From contig NZ_BMTF01000001.1 of the NCBI RefSeq assembly GCF_014649535.1, positions 496,407 through 560,406 on the forward strand: a DNA stretch of 64,000 bases. The letters are read 5' to 3'. Source of the stretch: Streptomyces gelaticus. Its GTDB lineage: Bacteria > Actinomycetota > Actinomycetes > Streptomycetales > Streptomycetaceae. This document shows positions 35,686 through 44,829 of the stretch, piece by piece. Below the pieces are notes generated by a model. It saw nothing but the letters and a program-made list of their open reading frames with translations, had not been told where the DNA came from and made no database searches. Numbering within the stretch: position 1 is the first letter of the stretch; every line of letters starts with the position of its first letter. The translations under genes were made by a program, and so were the position numbers.

Positions 35686-36981
35686 GTGAGCAGCTACCGG
35701 CAGCCCGGCATCGTCTTCACCGACCGCTATTTCACGGTCCCGCTCGACCACAGTGATCCGGGCGGCGAGCAGATCGAAGTCTTCGGCAGGCAGGCCGTGG
35801 CGAGCGGCAGGACCGACGAGGAGCTGCCCTGGCTGCTCTACCTGGAGGGCGGCCCCGGCTTCGGCGCCCGGCGTTTCGTCGGTGCGGAGGCCTGGCTGGG
35901 GCGGGCCGTACGGGAATTCCGGGTGCTGCTGCTCGATCAGCGCGGCACCGGCCTCTCCACCCCGGCCAACCGCCAGACCCTGCCGCTGCGGGGCGGCCCC
36001 CGCGAGCAGGCCGACTACCTCGCCCATTTCCGGTCCGACAGCATCGTGCGCGACTGCGAGCTGATCCGCCCGCAGTTGACCGGCGGCGAGCCGTGGACGG
36101 TCCTCGGCCAGTCCTTCGGCGGTTTCTGCGCGGTCCGCTATCTGTCGGCCGCCCCCGAAGGGCTCAAGACCGTCCTCATCACCGGTGGGCTGCCGTCCCT
36201 GGACGCACACGCCGACGACGTGTACCGCGCCGCCTACCCCAGGATCGAGCGCAAGGTCGCCGCCCACTACGCCCGCTACCCGCAGGACATCGAGCGGGCC
36301 CGGGAGATCGCCGCCCATCTGCTGGAGTGCCCCACCGACAGCGCCGGACACCGGCTGACGCCCGAGGGGTTCCAGTCCCTCGGCATCATGCTGGGCGGCG
36401 GCACCGGCAGCCACCAGCTGCACTACCTGCTGGAGAACGCCTTCGTCCGCACACCGCACGGCACCGAGCTCTCCGACACCTTCCAGGAGGCAGTGCGGAC
36501 CGCCACCTCGTTCGCCGGACATCCGCTGTACGCGCTGATGCACGAGGCGATCTACGGCCAGAACGAGCAGCCCACCGGCTGGGCGGCCGAGCGGGTCCGG
36601 GCCGAATTCCCACAGTTCTACGCCGCCGCGGCGCTCAAGGGCGACGGTCCGGTGCTCTTCACCGGTGAGAGCATCCACCCCTGGCACTTCGAGGTGGACC
36701 CGGCGTTGCGCCCGTTGCGCGAGACCGCCGAACTGCTGGCCGCCCGTACCGACTGGGCGCCGCTGTACGACACCGAGCGTTTGGCGGCCAACCAGGTGCC
36801 GGTCGCGGCCGCCGTCTACCACGACGACATGTACGTCGATACGGAACACGCGCTGCGCACGGCGGCGTCGATCCGGGGCCTGCGGACCTGGGTGACCAAT
36901 GAGTTCGAGCACGACGGGCTGCGCGCGGGCGGGGAGCGGGTGCTGGACCGGCTGCTCGCCCTGGTCAGGGACGAAGTCTGA
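35686..36981 (+). CDS. Alpha/beta hydrolase, proline iminopeptidase (S33) type
   Basis: A 431-residue cytoplasmic hydrolase. EGGPGFGARR is the oxyanion loop, LGQSFGGFC the nucleophile elbow, and the C-terminal NEFEHDGLRAGG carries the probable His. DQRGTGLS matches S33 prolyl aminopeptidases. It would release N-terminal Pro or other residues from small peptides. GTG 35686 is chosen because AGGAG lies seven bases upstream; GTG 35659 lacks such a site. Confidence 0.85.
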   Translation: MSSYRQPGIVFTDRYFTVPLDHSDPGGEQIEVFGRQAVASGRTDEELPWLLYLEGGPGFGARRFVGAEAWLGRAVREFRVLLLDQRGTGLSTPANRQTLPLRGGPREQADYLAHFRSDSIVRDCELIRPQLTGGEPWTVLGQSFGGFCAVRYLSAAPEGLKTVLITGGLPSLDAHADDVYRAAYPRIERKVAAHYARYPQDIERAREIAAHLLECPTDSAGHRLTPEGFQSLGIMLGGGTGSHQLHYLLENAFVRTPHGTELSDTFQEAVRTATSFAGHPLYALMHEAIYGQNEQPTGWAAERVRAEFPQFYAAAALKGDGPVLFTGESIHPWHFEVDPALRPLRETAELLAARTDWAPLYDTERLAANQVPVAAAVYHDDMYVDTEHALRTAASIRGLRTWVTNEFEHDGLRAGGERVLDRLLALVRDEV

Positions 36982-36991
36982 CCGCTGCCAC

Positions 36992-37038
36992 GAGCGGGCG
37001 GAGCCGGTCACGCGTCGCGCGGCCGGTTCCGCCCGCTC
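36992..37038. terminator. Bidirectional stem-loop between convergent genes
   Basis: Sixteen-base arms (36992-37007 and 37023-37038) pair with a single G-U, with a 15-base loop. It serves both the iminopeptidase and the rhodanese genes. Confidence 0.85.
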
Positions 37039-37053
37039 ACGGCACCACGGGTG

Positions 37054-38005
<952 letters not shown>

Positions 38006-38046
38006 GCCGGCCGGGGCGACGCCACGGGGCCGGTCACGGACGGTCG

Positions 38047-38285
38047 GGGTCGAAGCGGATCGAACCCCTGCCCGCGGACCGGCGGCGTGCCCTCGCCGTG
38101 GTCGCCCACCCGGACGACATGGAGTACGGCCGCGCGGCGGCGATCGCCGGGTGGATTGACGGCGGGCCCCATCCGCAGGCAACCGCCCCGAGCTGGTCGT
38201 GACGCTCGGTCACCGGGACGCCTGGGGCGGTGTGGCGTGGCACACGCCCGACCGCCGGGCGGTCGGGCGCGCCACCCTGACGTAG
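38047..38285 (+). pseudogene. Remnant of a PIG-L family deacetylase
   Basis: The first part reads ALAVVAHPDDMEYGRAAAIA, the zinc-binding AHPDD motif of PIG-L enzymes. After about 38175 the homology continues in another frame as [20 protein letters not shown] and [14 protein letters not shown], then a stop at 38285. The piece between the two blocks, about 60-70 residues, and the C-terminal third are gone. It is therefore an internally deleted, truncated gene. Confidence 0.75.
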
Positions 38286-38407
38286 GACCCGCTGAGTCCG
38301 GTCGGGCTGCGTTCGGCATTCCGTTGCGGAATTCCGGCCCCGCATGTTCGGTGTCATGCATGCACGGGTACGGCTTCTGGAGACAAAACCGCAGGTCCGC
38401 GTGTTGA

Positions 38408-38423
38408 TGTTGTCCAGACCATT
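38408..38423. promoter_or_regulatory. DasR-like box (dre) overlapping a -35 element
   Basis: TGTTGTCCAGACCATT matches 12 of 16 positions of the DasR consensus (AGTGGTCTAGACCACT-like). TTGACA at 38422-38427 overlaps its right end, with TGAATT 17 bases later as a weak -10. A repressor here would block the promoter of the N-acetylglucosaminidase gene. Confidence 0.6.
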
Positions 38424-38503
38424 GACATGTAAGCGCCACGCTGTTGAATTCGGTGTTGTTGTGTTGCGCGACTCTGGTGACTTGAGTGATCAATGGAGGA
38501 CTA

Positions 38504-41179
38504 GTGACGCCTCGCCCACCCCGTCTCACCGCGCTCGGTACGGCGACAACCCTGCTCGTCGGAGGTCTGCTGACTGCTGTGCCGCCCGCCCAGGCGGTCG
38601 GCGGCCCCACCCCGGCAAGAGCCACGGCCGCCCGCACGGCCCCGGCCATCACGCCGACCCCGCAGTCCGTGAAGACGCGGGCCGACCGGATCACCATCAG
38701 CGCGACCGTCACCGTGGTGACGGGTAGGACATCCGACGAATCTGCCGTCCAGGTCGTGGAGAGCGCGCTGCGCCGGGCCGGCGCCCAGCGCGTCGTACGC
38801 AGCGACAGGCCCGGCCCGAGCGGGCTCACCGTCCATGTCGGTGACCCGGCCGCGCTCGCCGCGCAAGGGATCGAGGGGCCGTCCGCACTGCCCGCCGACG
38901 GCTATGTGCTCGGCGTCGGCGCCGGTCGCATCGTCCTCGCGGGCAAGGACGCCACGGGCACGTACTACGCCGCGCAGACACTGCGGCAGATCCTGCCGCA
39001 CGAGCAGCGTCCGGGCGCCCGGGTCGCCGGCCTCGCGGTGCGCGACTGGCCCGGCACCGCGCTGCGCGGTGTCATCGAGGGCTTCTACGGCACCCCGTGG
39101 TCGCACGAGGCCCGGCTCGACCAGCTCGACTACTACGGCGAGCACAAGATGAACATCTATGTGTACTCGCCCAAGGACGACGCGTACCTCCGCGCGAAGT
39201 GGCGCGACGCCTACCCGGCCGACCAGCTGGACCGGATCAAGGAGCTCGCCGACCGGGCCGCCCAGCGGCACGTGGAGTTCACGTACGCGCTCTCGCCCGG
39301 CCTCTCCGTCTGCTACAGCTCGGAGGCGGACGCCAAGGCGCTGGTCGAGAAGTTCCAGACCATCTGGGACATCGGCGTACGCACCTTCGCCGTGCCGCTC
39401 GACGACATCAGCTACACCGACTGGAACTGCGCCGAGGACCAGGCGAAGTGGGGGACCGGCGGCGGCGCCGCGGGCGCGGCGCAGGCATATCTGCTCAACC
39501 GGGTCAACAAGGAGTTCATCGCCACCCACCCGGGCGCCCAGCCGCTCCAGATGGTTCCGACCGAGTACTACAACGTCTCCGCGTCGCCGTACAAGAAGGC
39601 GCTGTCCGAGCAGCTCGACCCCAATGTGCTGGTCGAGTGGACGGGTGTCGGCGTCGTCGCGCCGACCATGACCGTCGCACAGGCGCGGGCCGCCCGCACC
39701 GTCTTCAACCACCCGATCCTGACCTGGGACAACTACCCGGTCAACGACTACGCGACGAACCGGCTGCTGCTCGGCCCGTTCAGCGGGCGGGAGAAGGGCC
39801 TGCCCGGCGAGCTGGCCGGGATCACGGCGAACCCGATGATCCAGCCGTACGCCTCGAAGATCGCGCTGTACACCGTTGCCGACTACGCGTGGAACGACGC
39901 CGCGTACGACCCCCGCACCTCATGGGGCGAGGGGCTGAAGGAGTACGCGGGCGGCGACCCGCGCACCCAGCAGGCGCTGCGGGCCTTCGCCGACGCGAAC
40001 TACAGCTCGGCCCTCAACAAGGACCAGGCACCCGAACTGGCGGCGGAGTTCGACCGCTACTGGAAGTCCGGTGACGCCGCCCGGCTCACCTCCGTGCTCG
40101 GCGCGCTCGGCTCGGCCCCCGGCAGGCTGCGCGCCGGCCTCCCGGACCACGGCTTCGTCGCCGACGCCGCCCCCTGGCTGGACGCGACCGGGGCCTGGGC
40201 CACCGCCGCCCGCACCGCCCTGCGCATGGTCGAGGCGGCCCGCGCCGGAAAGGGTGCCCAGGCCTGGGAACTGCGGCAGCAGCTGCCCGCACAGCTCACG
40301 GCGGCGAAGTCCTTCACCTACACGGGGCTCGACGGACACAAGGTGCCGGTGCTCGTCGGTGACGGCGTCCTGGACCGGTTCGTCGACGCGGCGGAGGCCG
40401 AGCACGACCGGATCCTCGGCGTGAGCGGCAGGCCCTCGGCCTCGACGAACCTGGGCACATACCAGAGCAACACCCTGGCCCGGATGCTGGACGGCGACGA
40501 CTCCACCTACTTCTGGAGCGACGGGGCGCCCGCCGCGGGCGACGCGGTCACCGTGGACCTCGGCCGGATCCGGGACATCGGCTCCGTCACCCTCGCGATG
40601 GCCAAGCCCGGCAGCACCGAGGACTACCTCCACCAGGGGGTGCTGGAGTACTCCGCCGACGGACAGAGCTGGCAGCAGCTCACCGCCTTCTCCGGGAAGC
40701 CGGACGTCACCACGACCGCGCCCGCCGGAACGAAGGCGCGCTACGTGCGGGCACGGGCGACCGCCGGCCAGGACAACTGGCTCGTGGTACGGGAGTTCAG
40801 CATCCCGGCGGACGACGGCGCGGTGACCGGAGGACCGCCCGCCGCGGCCGGATCCTCGCTGCGCGCGGCGTTCGACGGGGACCCGGGCACCGTCTACCGG
40901 GCGGCCCGTGCCCCGGAGGCCGGGGAGACGCTGGAGCGGGGGCTCGTCGCCGCGCGTGCTGTGCCCTCCGTGACCGTTCTCCAGCCGGCCGGGTCCACGG
41001 CCCGTGCCGACATCCAGCTGCGGGGGACCGACGGAACGTGGCAGACCGTCGGCGCGCTCGACGGTCCGTACACCCGGTTGGACACGGCGGGCCGGACCGC
41101 CGACGCGGTGCGGCTCGTCTGGCACGCGGGGTCGGCGGCGCCGCAGATCGCCGATGTGGTGGTGGCCGGCCAGGGCTGA
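38504..41179 (+). CDS. Secreted GH84 beta-N-acetylglucosaminidase (hyaluronidase/O-GlcNAcase type)
   Basis: An 891-residue exported enzyme. A signal peptide (TALGTATTLLVGGLLTAVPP) is followed by a GH20b-like N-terminal domain (about 50-180). The GH84 catalytic barrel (about 185-480) has RGVIEGFYGTPWSHEARLDQ and the catalytic Asp pair in VPLDDISYTDWN (D300, D301). A helical region and a C-terminal F5/8-type carbohydrate-binding domain (about 650-770) follow. It removes terminal GlcNAc from glycans or hyaluronan outside the cell. GGAGGA precedes GTG 38504. A DasR-like box upstream suggests GlcNAc-dependent induction. Confidence 0.93.
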   Translation: MTPRPPRLTALGTATTLLVGGLLTAVPPAQAVGGPTPARATAARTAPAITPTPQSVKTRADRITISATVTVVTGRTSDESAVQVVESALRRAGAQRVVRSDRPGPSGLTVHVGDPAALAAQGIEGPSALPADGYVLGVGAGRIVLAGKDATGTYYAAQTLRQILPHEQRPGARVAGLAVRDWPGTALRGVIEGFYGTPWSHEARLDQLDYYGEHKMNIYVYSPKDDAYLRAKWRDAYPADQLDRIKELADRAAQRHVEFTYALSPGLSVCYSSEADAKALVEKFQTIWDIGVRTFAVPLDDISYTDWNCAEDQAKWGTGGGAAGAAQAYLLNRVNKEFIATHPGAQPLQMVPTEYYNVSASPYKKALSEQLDPNVLVEWTGVGVVAPTMTVAQARAARTVFNHPILTWDNYPVNDYATNRLLLGPFSGREKGLPGELAGITANPMIQPYASKIALYTVADYAWNDAAYDPRTSWGEGLKEYAGGDPRTQQALRAFADANYSSALNKDQAPELAAEFDRYWKSGDAARLTSVLGALGSAPGRLRAGLPDHGFVADAAPWLDATGAWATAARTALRMVEAARAGKGAQAWELRQQLPAQLTAAKSFTYTGLDGHKVPVLVGDGVLDRFVDAAEAEHDRILGVSGRPSASTNLGTYQSNTLARMLDGDDSTYFWSDGAPAAGDAVTVDLGRIRDIGSVTLAMAKPGSTEDYLHQGVLEYSADGQSWQQLTAFSGKPDVTTTAPAGTKARYVRARATAGQDNWLVVREFSIPADDGAVTGGPPAAAGSSLRAAFDGDPGTVYRAARAPEAGETLERGLVAARAVPSVTVLQPAGSTARADIQLRGTDGTWQTVGALDGPYTRLDTAGRTADAVRLVWHAGSAAPQIADVVVAGQG

Positions 41180-41181
41180 GG

Positions 41182-41226
41182 CCCGCGCCCGGAACCGTCC
41201 CGCGCCCGGAACCGTCCCGCGCCCGG
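41182..41226. repeat. 17-bp direct repeats after the GH84 gene
   Basis: CCCGCGCCCGGAACCGT occurs at 41182-41198 and 41199-41215, and its first 11 bases again at 41216-41226, running into the terminator hairpin. Confidence 0.75.
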
Positions 41227-41261
41227 TCCGGCCCGAAGCTCCTTCGGGCCGGACCGGGCGC
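41219..41261 (+). terminator. Very strong stem-loop after the GH84 gene
   Basis: Perfect 19-base arms (41219-41237 and 41243-41261) around a five-base GCTCC loop, nearly all G-C. Confidence 0.88.
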
Positions 41262-41315
41262 ACCCATGTCCGGCCCGGCCGGAACCGGGACCCCGTGGGT
41301 TGTTCCCAGCGAGGC

Positions 41316-41327
41316 AAGCGACCGCTT
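41316..41327. promoter_or_regulatory. Short palindrome AAGCGACCGCTT, probable TetR-type operator
   Basis: Five-base arms AAGCG and CGCTT around AC lie 49 bases upstream of the quinone oxidoreductase start. Palindromes of this style are common before actinobacterial acyl-CoA operons controlled by TetR repressors. No TetR gene is in the window. Confidence 0.4.
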
Positions 41328-41376
41328 AGTATGCGCCGCAGCAGTGGTAATGCCGACAGTGTTGTGGAGGCCCCTC

Positions 41377-42345
41377 ATGCAGGCATGGCGAGTGCACCGG
41401 AACGGCGAGCCGAGCGAGGTGATGCGGCTGGAGGAGACGGACAGGCCCACGCCCGGCGACGGGCAGGTGCTCGTCGAGGTGCTCGCGGCGAACATCAACT
41501 TCCCCGACGCGCTGCTCTGCCGCGGCCAGTACCAGGTGCGGCCACCGCTGCCCTTCACGCCCGGCGTGGAGATCTGCGGCAGGACGGCCGACGGGCGGCG
41601 GGTGCTCGCCACCCCGGCCCTGCCGCACGGCGGGTTCGCCGAGTACGTCGTCGCCGACGAGGCGGCGCTGCTGCCCGCCCCGGACACCCTGGACGACGCC
41701 GAGGCCGCCGCCCTGCACATCGGCTACCAGACGGGCTGGTTCGGCCTGCACCGCAGGGCGCGTCTCCGGGCGGGCGAGACCCTCCTGGTCCATGCGGCGG
41801 CCGGCGGGGTCGGCAGCGCCGCCGTCCAGCTCGGCAAGGCCGCCGGAGCCACCGTCATCGGTGTGGTCGGAGGCCCGGAGAAGGCCGGGGCCGCCGCCGA
41901 GCTCGGCTGCGACCTGGTCATCGACCGTCACGGCGAGGACATCGTCACCGCGGTCAAGGAGGCGACCGGCGGGCGCGGTGCCGACGTGGTCTACGACCCT
42001 GTCGGCGGGGAGGCCTACGCCAAGTCCGTGAAGTGTGTCGCCTTCGAGGGCCGGGTGATCGTCGTCGGCTTCGCGAGCGGTGTCATCCCCGCCCCGGCGC
42101 TGAACCACGCACTCGTCAAGAACTACTCGATCGCCGGACTCCACTGGGGCCTGTACAACGACAAGGACCCGGCAGCCGTCCGCGCCTGCCACGACGGACT
42201 CACCCGGCTCGCCGCGCAGGGCGCCATCAAGCCGCTCATCAGTGAACGCGTCGGACTGGCCGGTGCCGCCGACGCCGTTCAGCGGGTCGCGGACGGCGCC
42301 GGCATCGGCCGGATCGTCGTCCGCCCGTCAGGAGCCGCCCGATGA
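41377..42345 (+). CDS. NADPH:quinone oxidoreductase-type MDR family protein
   Basis: A 322-residue zinc-independent MDR protein. NINFPDALLCRGQYQVRPPL, then the nucleotide-binding AAAGGVGSAAVQLGKAAGA and GLHWGLY, are of the quinone-reductase/YhdH-like branch. It lacks the catalytic zinc ligands of alcohol dehydrogenases. Likely an NADPH-dependent enoyl or quinone reductase. GGAGG precedes ATG 41377. Its stop overlaps the first acyl-CoA dehydrogenase start, linking it to fatty-acyl or side-chain oxidation. Confidence 0.9.
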   Translation: MQAWRVHRNGEPSEVMRLEETDRPTPGDGQVLVEVLAANINFPDALLCRGQYQVRPPLPFTPGVEICGRTADGRRVLATPALPHGGFAEYVVADEAALLPAPDTLDDAEAAALHIGYQTGWFGLHRRARLRAGETLLVHAAAGGVGSAAVQLGKAAGATVIGVVGGPEKAGAAAELGCDLVIDRHGEDIVTAVKEATGGRGADVVYDPVGGEAYAKSVKCVAFEGRVIVVGFASGVIPAPALNHALVKNYSIAGLHWGLYNDKDPAAVRACHDGLTRLAAQGAIKPLISERVGLAGAADAVQRVADGAGIGRIVVRPSGAAR

Positions 42346-43529
42346 CCGTGCCCGACGCGGCCGAACTCCGCCGCCGCACCCAGGACCTGCTCGCCGCACA
42401 CCCCCCGGCCACCACCGGCCGCACCGCATTCCTCCGGGCCCGCTTCGACGCCGGACTGGCCTGGGTGCACTACCCGGCCGGACTCGGCGGCCTCGACGCG
42501 CCACGCTCCCTGCAACCCGTCGTCGACGCCGCACTCGCCGCCGCGGGCGCCCCCGACAACGACCCGCGCCGGATCGGGATCGGTCTCGGCATGGCCGCCC
42601 CCACCCTCCTCGGCTTCGGCACCGACGAGCAGAAGCAGCGCTTCCTGCGCCCGTTGTGGGTCGGTGAGGAGGTCTGGTGCCAGCTCTTCAGCGAACCGGG
42701 CGCAGGCTCCGACCTCGCGGCCCTCGGCACCCGCGCCGTCCGCGAAGGCGAGGACTGGGTCGTCGACGGGCAGAAGGTCTGGACGTCCAGCGCCCATCTG
42801 GCCCGCTGGGCGATCCTCATCGCCCGCACCGACCCGGACCTGCCCAAGCACCGCGGCATCAGCTACTTCATCTGCGACATGACCGACCCCGGCGTCGAGG
42901 TGCGGCCGCTGCGCCAGATCACCGGCGAGGCCGAGTTCAACGAGGTCTTCCTGACCGGCGTACGCATCCCCGACAGCAGGCGCCTCGGCCTCGTCGGCGA
43001 GGGCTGGAAGGTCGCGCAGACCACGCTGATGAACGAGCGGGTCTCCATCGGCGGGGCGCGCATCCCGCGCGAGGGCGGCATGATCGGCCCGGTCGCCCGC
43101 ACCTGGCGCGAACGTCCCGAACTGCGCACCCACGACCTCCACCAGCGCCTGCTGGCCCTCTGGGTCGGGGCCGAGGTGGCCAGGCTCACCGGCACCCGGC
43201 TGCGCCAGCAGCTCGTCGCCGGGCAGCCCGGCCCCGAAGGCTCCGCGATGAAGCTCGCCTTCGCCCGGCTCAACCAGGAGATCAGCGGACTGGAAGTCGA
43301 ACTGCTCGGCGACGAAGGGCTGTTGTACGGCGACTGGACCATGTGCCGGCCGGAGCTCGTCGACTTCACCGGACGGGACGCCGGCTACCGCTACCTCCGC
43401 TCCAAGGGCAACTCCATCGAGGGCGGAACCAGCGAGGTGCTGCTCAACATCGTCGCCGAGCGTGTCCTCGGCCTGCCGGCCGAGCCGCGCAACGACAAGG
43501 ACGTCGCCTGGAAGGACCTGGCCCGATGA
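42342..43529 (+). CDS. Acyl-CoA dehydrogenase, large subunit type
   Basis: A 395-residue FAD enzyme. CQLFSEPGAGSDLAALGTRA is the FAD/substrate motif, VWTSSAHLARWAILIARTDP the middle domain, and SIEGGTSEVLLNIVAERVLG the C-terminal helix. Actinobacteria often have pairs of unlike subunits that form alpha2beta2 enzymes for steroid side-chain or branched acyl-CoA oxidation; the adjacent second gene fits this. Both ends overlap neighbours by four bases. Confidence 0.92.
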   Translation: MTVPDAAELRRRTQDLLAAHPPATTGRTAFLRARFDAGLAWVHYPAGLGGLDAPRSLQPVVDAALAAAGAPDNDPRRIGIGLGMAAPTLLGFGTDEQKQRFLRPLWVGEEVWCQLFSEPGAGSDLAALGTRAVREGEDWVVDGQKVWTSSAHLARWAILIARTDPDLPKHRGISYFICDMTDPGVEVRPLRQITGEAEFNEVFLTGVRIPDSRRLGLVGEGWKVAQTTLMNERVSIGGARIPREGGMIGPVARTWRERPELRTHDLHQRLLALWVGAEVARLTGTRLRQQLVAGQPGPEGSAMKLAFARLNQEISGLEVELLGDEGLLYGDWTMCRPELVDFTGRDAGYRYLRSKGNSIEGGTSEVLLNIVAERVLGLPAEPRNDKDVAWKDLAR

Positions 43530-44656
43530 CCGCACCGACCGAAGAGACCCAGGCGCCCGATCTGCTGTACTCGGAGGCCGAGGAGGATCTGCGGGCAGCG
43601 GTGCGTGCGCTGCTCGCCGACCGGAGCGACGCGCCGGCGGTGCTCGCCCGCGCCGAGTCCGCCACACCGTACGACCCACAGCTGTGGAAGGCGCTCGCCG
43701 CCGGCATCGGTGCCGCGGGGCTGCTGGTGCCGGAGGAGTTCGGCGGGCAGGGCGCGAGTCATCGCGAGGCCGCGGTGGTGCTGGAGGAACTGGGCCGCGC
43801 CGTCACTCCCGCGCCCTATCTGACCGGCTCGGTCGTCGCCACGCAGACGCTTCTCGCGCTGGGGGCGTCCGAGGGGCCGGTCGCCGCGCTCCTCGGCGAT
43901 CTCGCCGCGGGCCGCAGGGTGGCGGTCCTCGCGGTGCCGTTCGCCGCCCAGGCGCCCGACGCCGCTCGGCCGGCCGGTGTCGTCGCCGGGCGGGTGGAGG
44001 GGACGGTGACCGGAGTCGCCGACGCGGCCGCCGCCGATGTGCTGCTGGTGCCGACGACCGACGGCCTGTACGCGGTCGAGGCCGGTGCCGGAGGGGTTGC
44101 CGTGGAGCCGCTGGTGCCGCTCGACCTGACCCGCCCGCTCGCCACCGTCACCCTCGCCGGGGCAGCCGGAACGTGCCTGGCCGACGGTGCGTCCGCGGTC
44201 GCCGCGGTGCGCCGGGGACTGCTGGCGGGCGCCGGGCTGCTCGCCTCCGAACAGCTCGGAGTCGCCGAGTGGTGTCTGGCCGAAACGGTCCGCTACACCC
44301 GTGAACGGCACCAGTTCAACCGGCCGGTCGGCTCGTTCCAGGCGCTCAAGCACCGCATGGCACAGGTCTGGCTGGAGGTCGTGTCGGCCCGCGCCGCCGC
44401 ACGCAACGCCGCGGACGCCCTCGCGACCGGCAGCCCCGACGCGCCGCTGGCGGTGGCTGTCGCCCAGGCGTACTGCTCGGGGGTCGCGGTGCACGCCGCT
44501 GAGGAGTGCGTCCAGCTGCACGGCGGGATCGGCATGACCTGGGAACACCCGGCGCACCTGTATCTCAAGCGCGCCAAGGCCGACTCGATCGCGTACGGCA
44601 CGGCCGGGCGGCACCGCGAGACCATCGCCGAGCTCGTGGAACTGCCCGCGCCGTAG
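43526..44656 (+). CDS. Acyl-CoA dehydrogenase, second subunit type
   Basis: A 376-residue protein of the same family but divergent. The middle domain is Ala/Val-rich and the usual SEPGAGSD motif is not found. C-terminal ETVRYTRERHQFNRPVGSFQ and CVQLHGGIGMTWEHPAHLYL are well kept. Such partners supply part of the active site to the large subunit. ATG 43526 overlaps the previous stop. Confidence 0.9.
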   Translation: MTAPTEETQAPDLLYSEAEEDLRAAVRALLADRSDAPAVLARAESATPYDPQLWKALAAGIGAAGLLVPEEFGGQGASHREAAVVLEELGRAVTPAPYLTGSVVATQTLLALGASEGPVAALLGDLAAGRRVAVLAVPFAAQAPDAARPAGVVAGRVEGTVTGVADAAAADVLLVPTTDGLYAVEAGAGGVAVEPLVPLDLTRPLATVTLAGAAGTCLADGASAVAAVRRGLLAGAGLLASEQLGVAEWCLAETVRYTRERHQFNRPVGSFQALKHRMAQVWLEVVSARAAARNAADALATGSPDAPLAVAVAQAYCSGVAVHAAEECVQLHGGIGMTWEHPAHLYLKRAKADSIAYGTAGRHRETIAELVELPAP

Positions 44657-44696
44657 CCGGGGGGACGGAACAGCCCGCAGGGTTGCGGGACTTGGG

Positions 44697-44724
44697 GCGG
44701 AGGTGCGTGAGAACGCGCCTCCGC
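44697..44724 (+). terminator. Stem-loop after the acyl-CoA dehydrogenase operon
   Basis: Arms of 11 bases, GCGGAGGTGCG and CGCGCCTCCGC, pair with one G-U and a six-base loop, followed by a T-rich stretch. Confidence 0.85.
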
Positions 44725-44778
44725 TTCTGTGTCTCCGCGTCCGACGGGGTACCGGGCACCCCTTTACCTGATGTTTAA

Positions 44779-44795
44779 TTGCGAGAGTTTCGCAA
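44779..44795. promoter_or_regulatory. Nur-like box (nickel-responsive operator)
   Basis: TTGCGAGAGTTTCGCAA has TTGC and GCAA half-sites in a 6-5-6 layout, the spacing of the Streptomyces coelicolor Nur box (tTGCaa-N5-ttGCAA). The arms extend by one more pair (A/T). It lies 35 bases before the binding-protein ATG. Confidence 0.7.
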
Positions 44796-44829
44796 TAACA
44801 TCTGATCTTCAATAAGGGATGTGCAGAGT

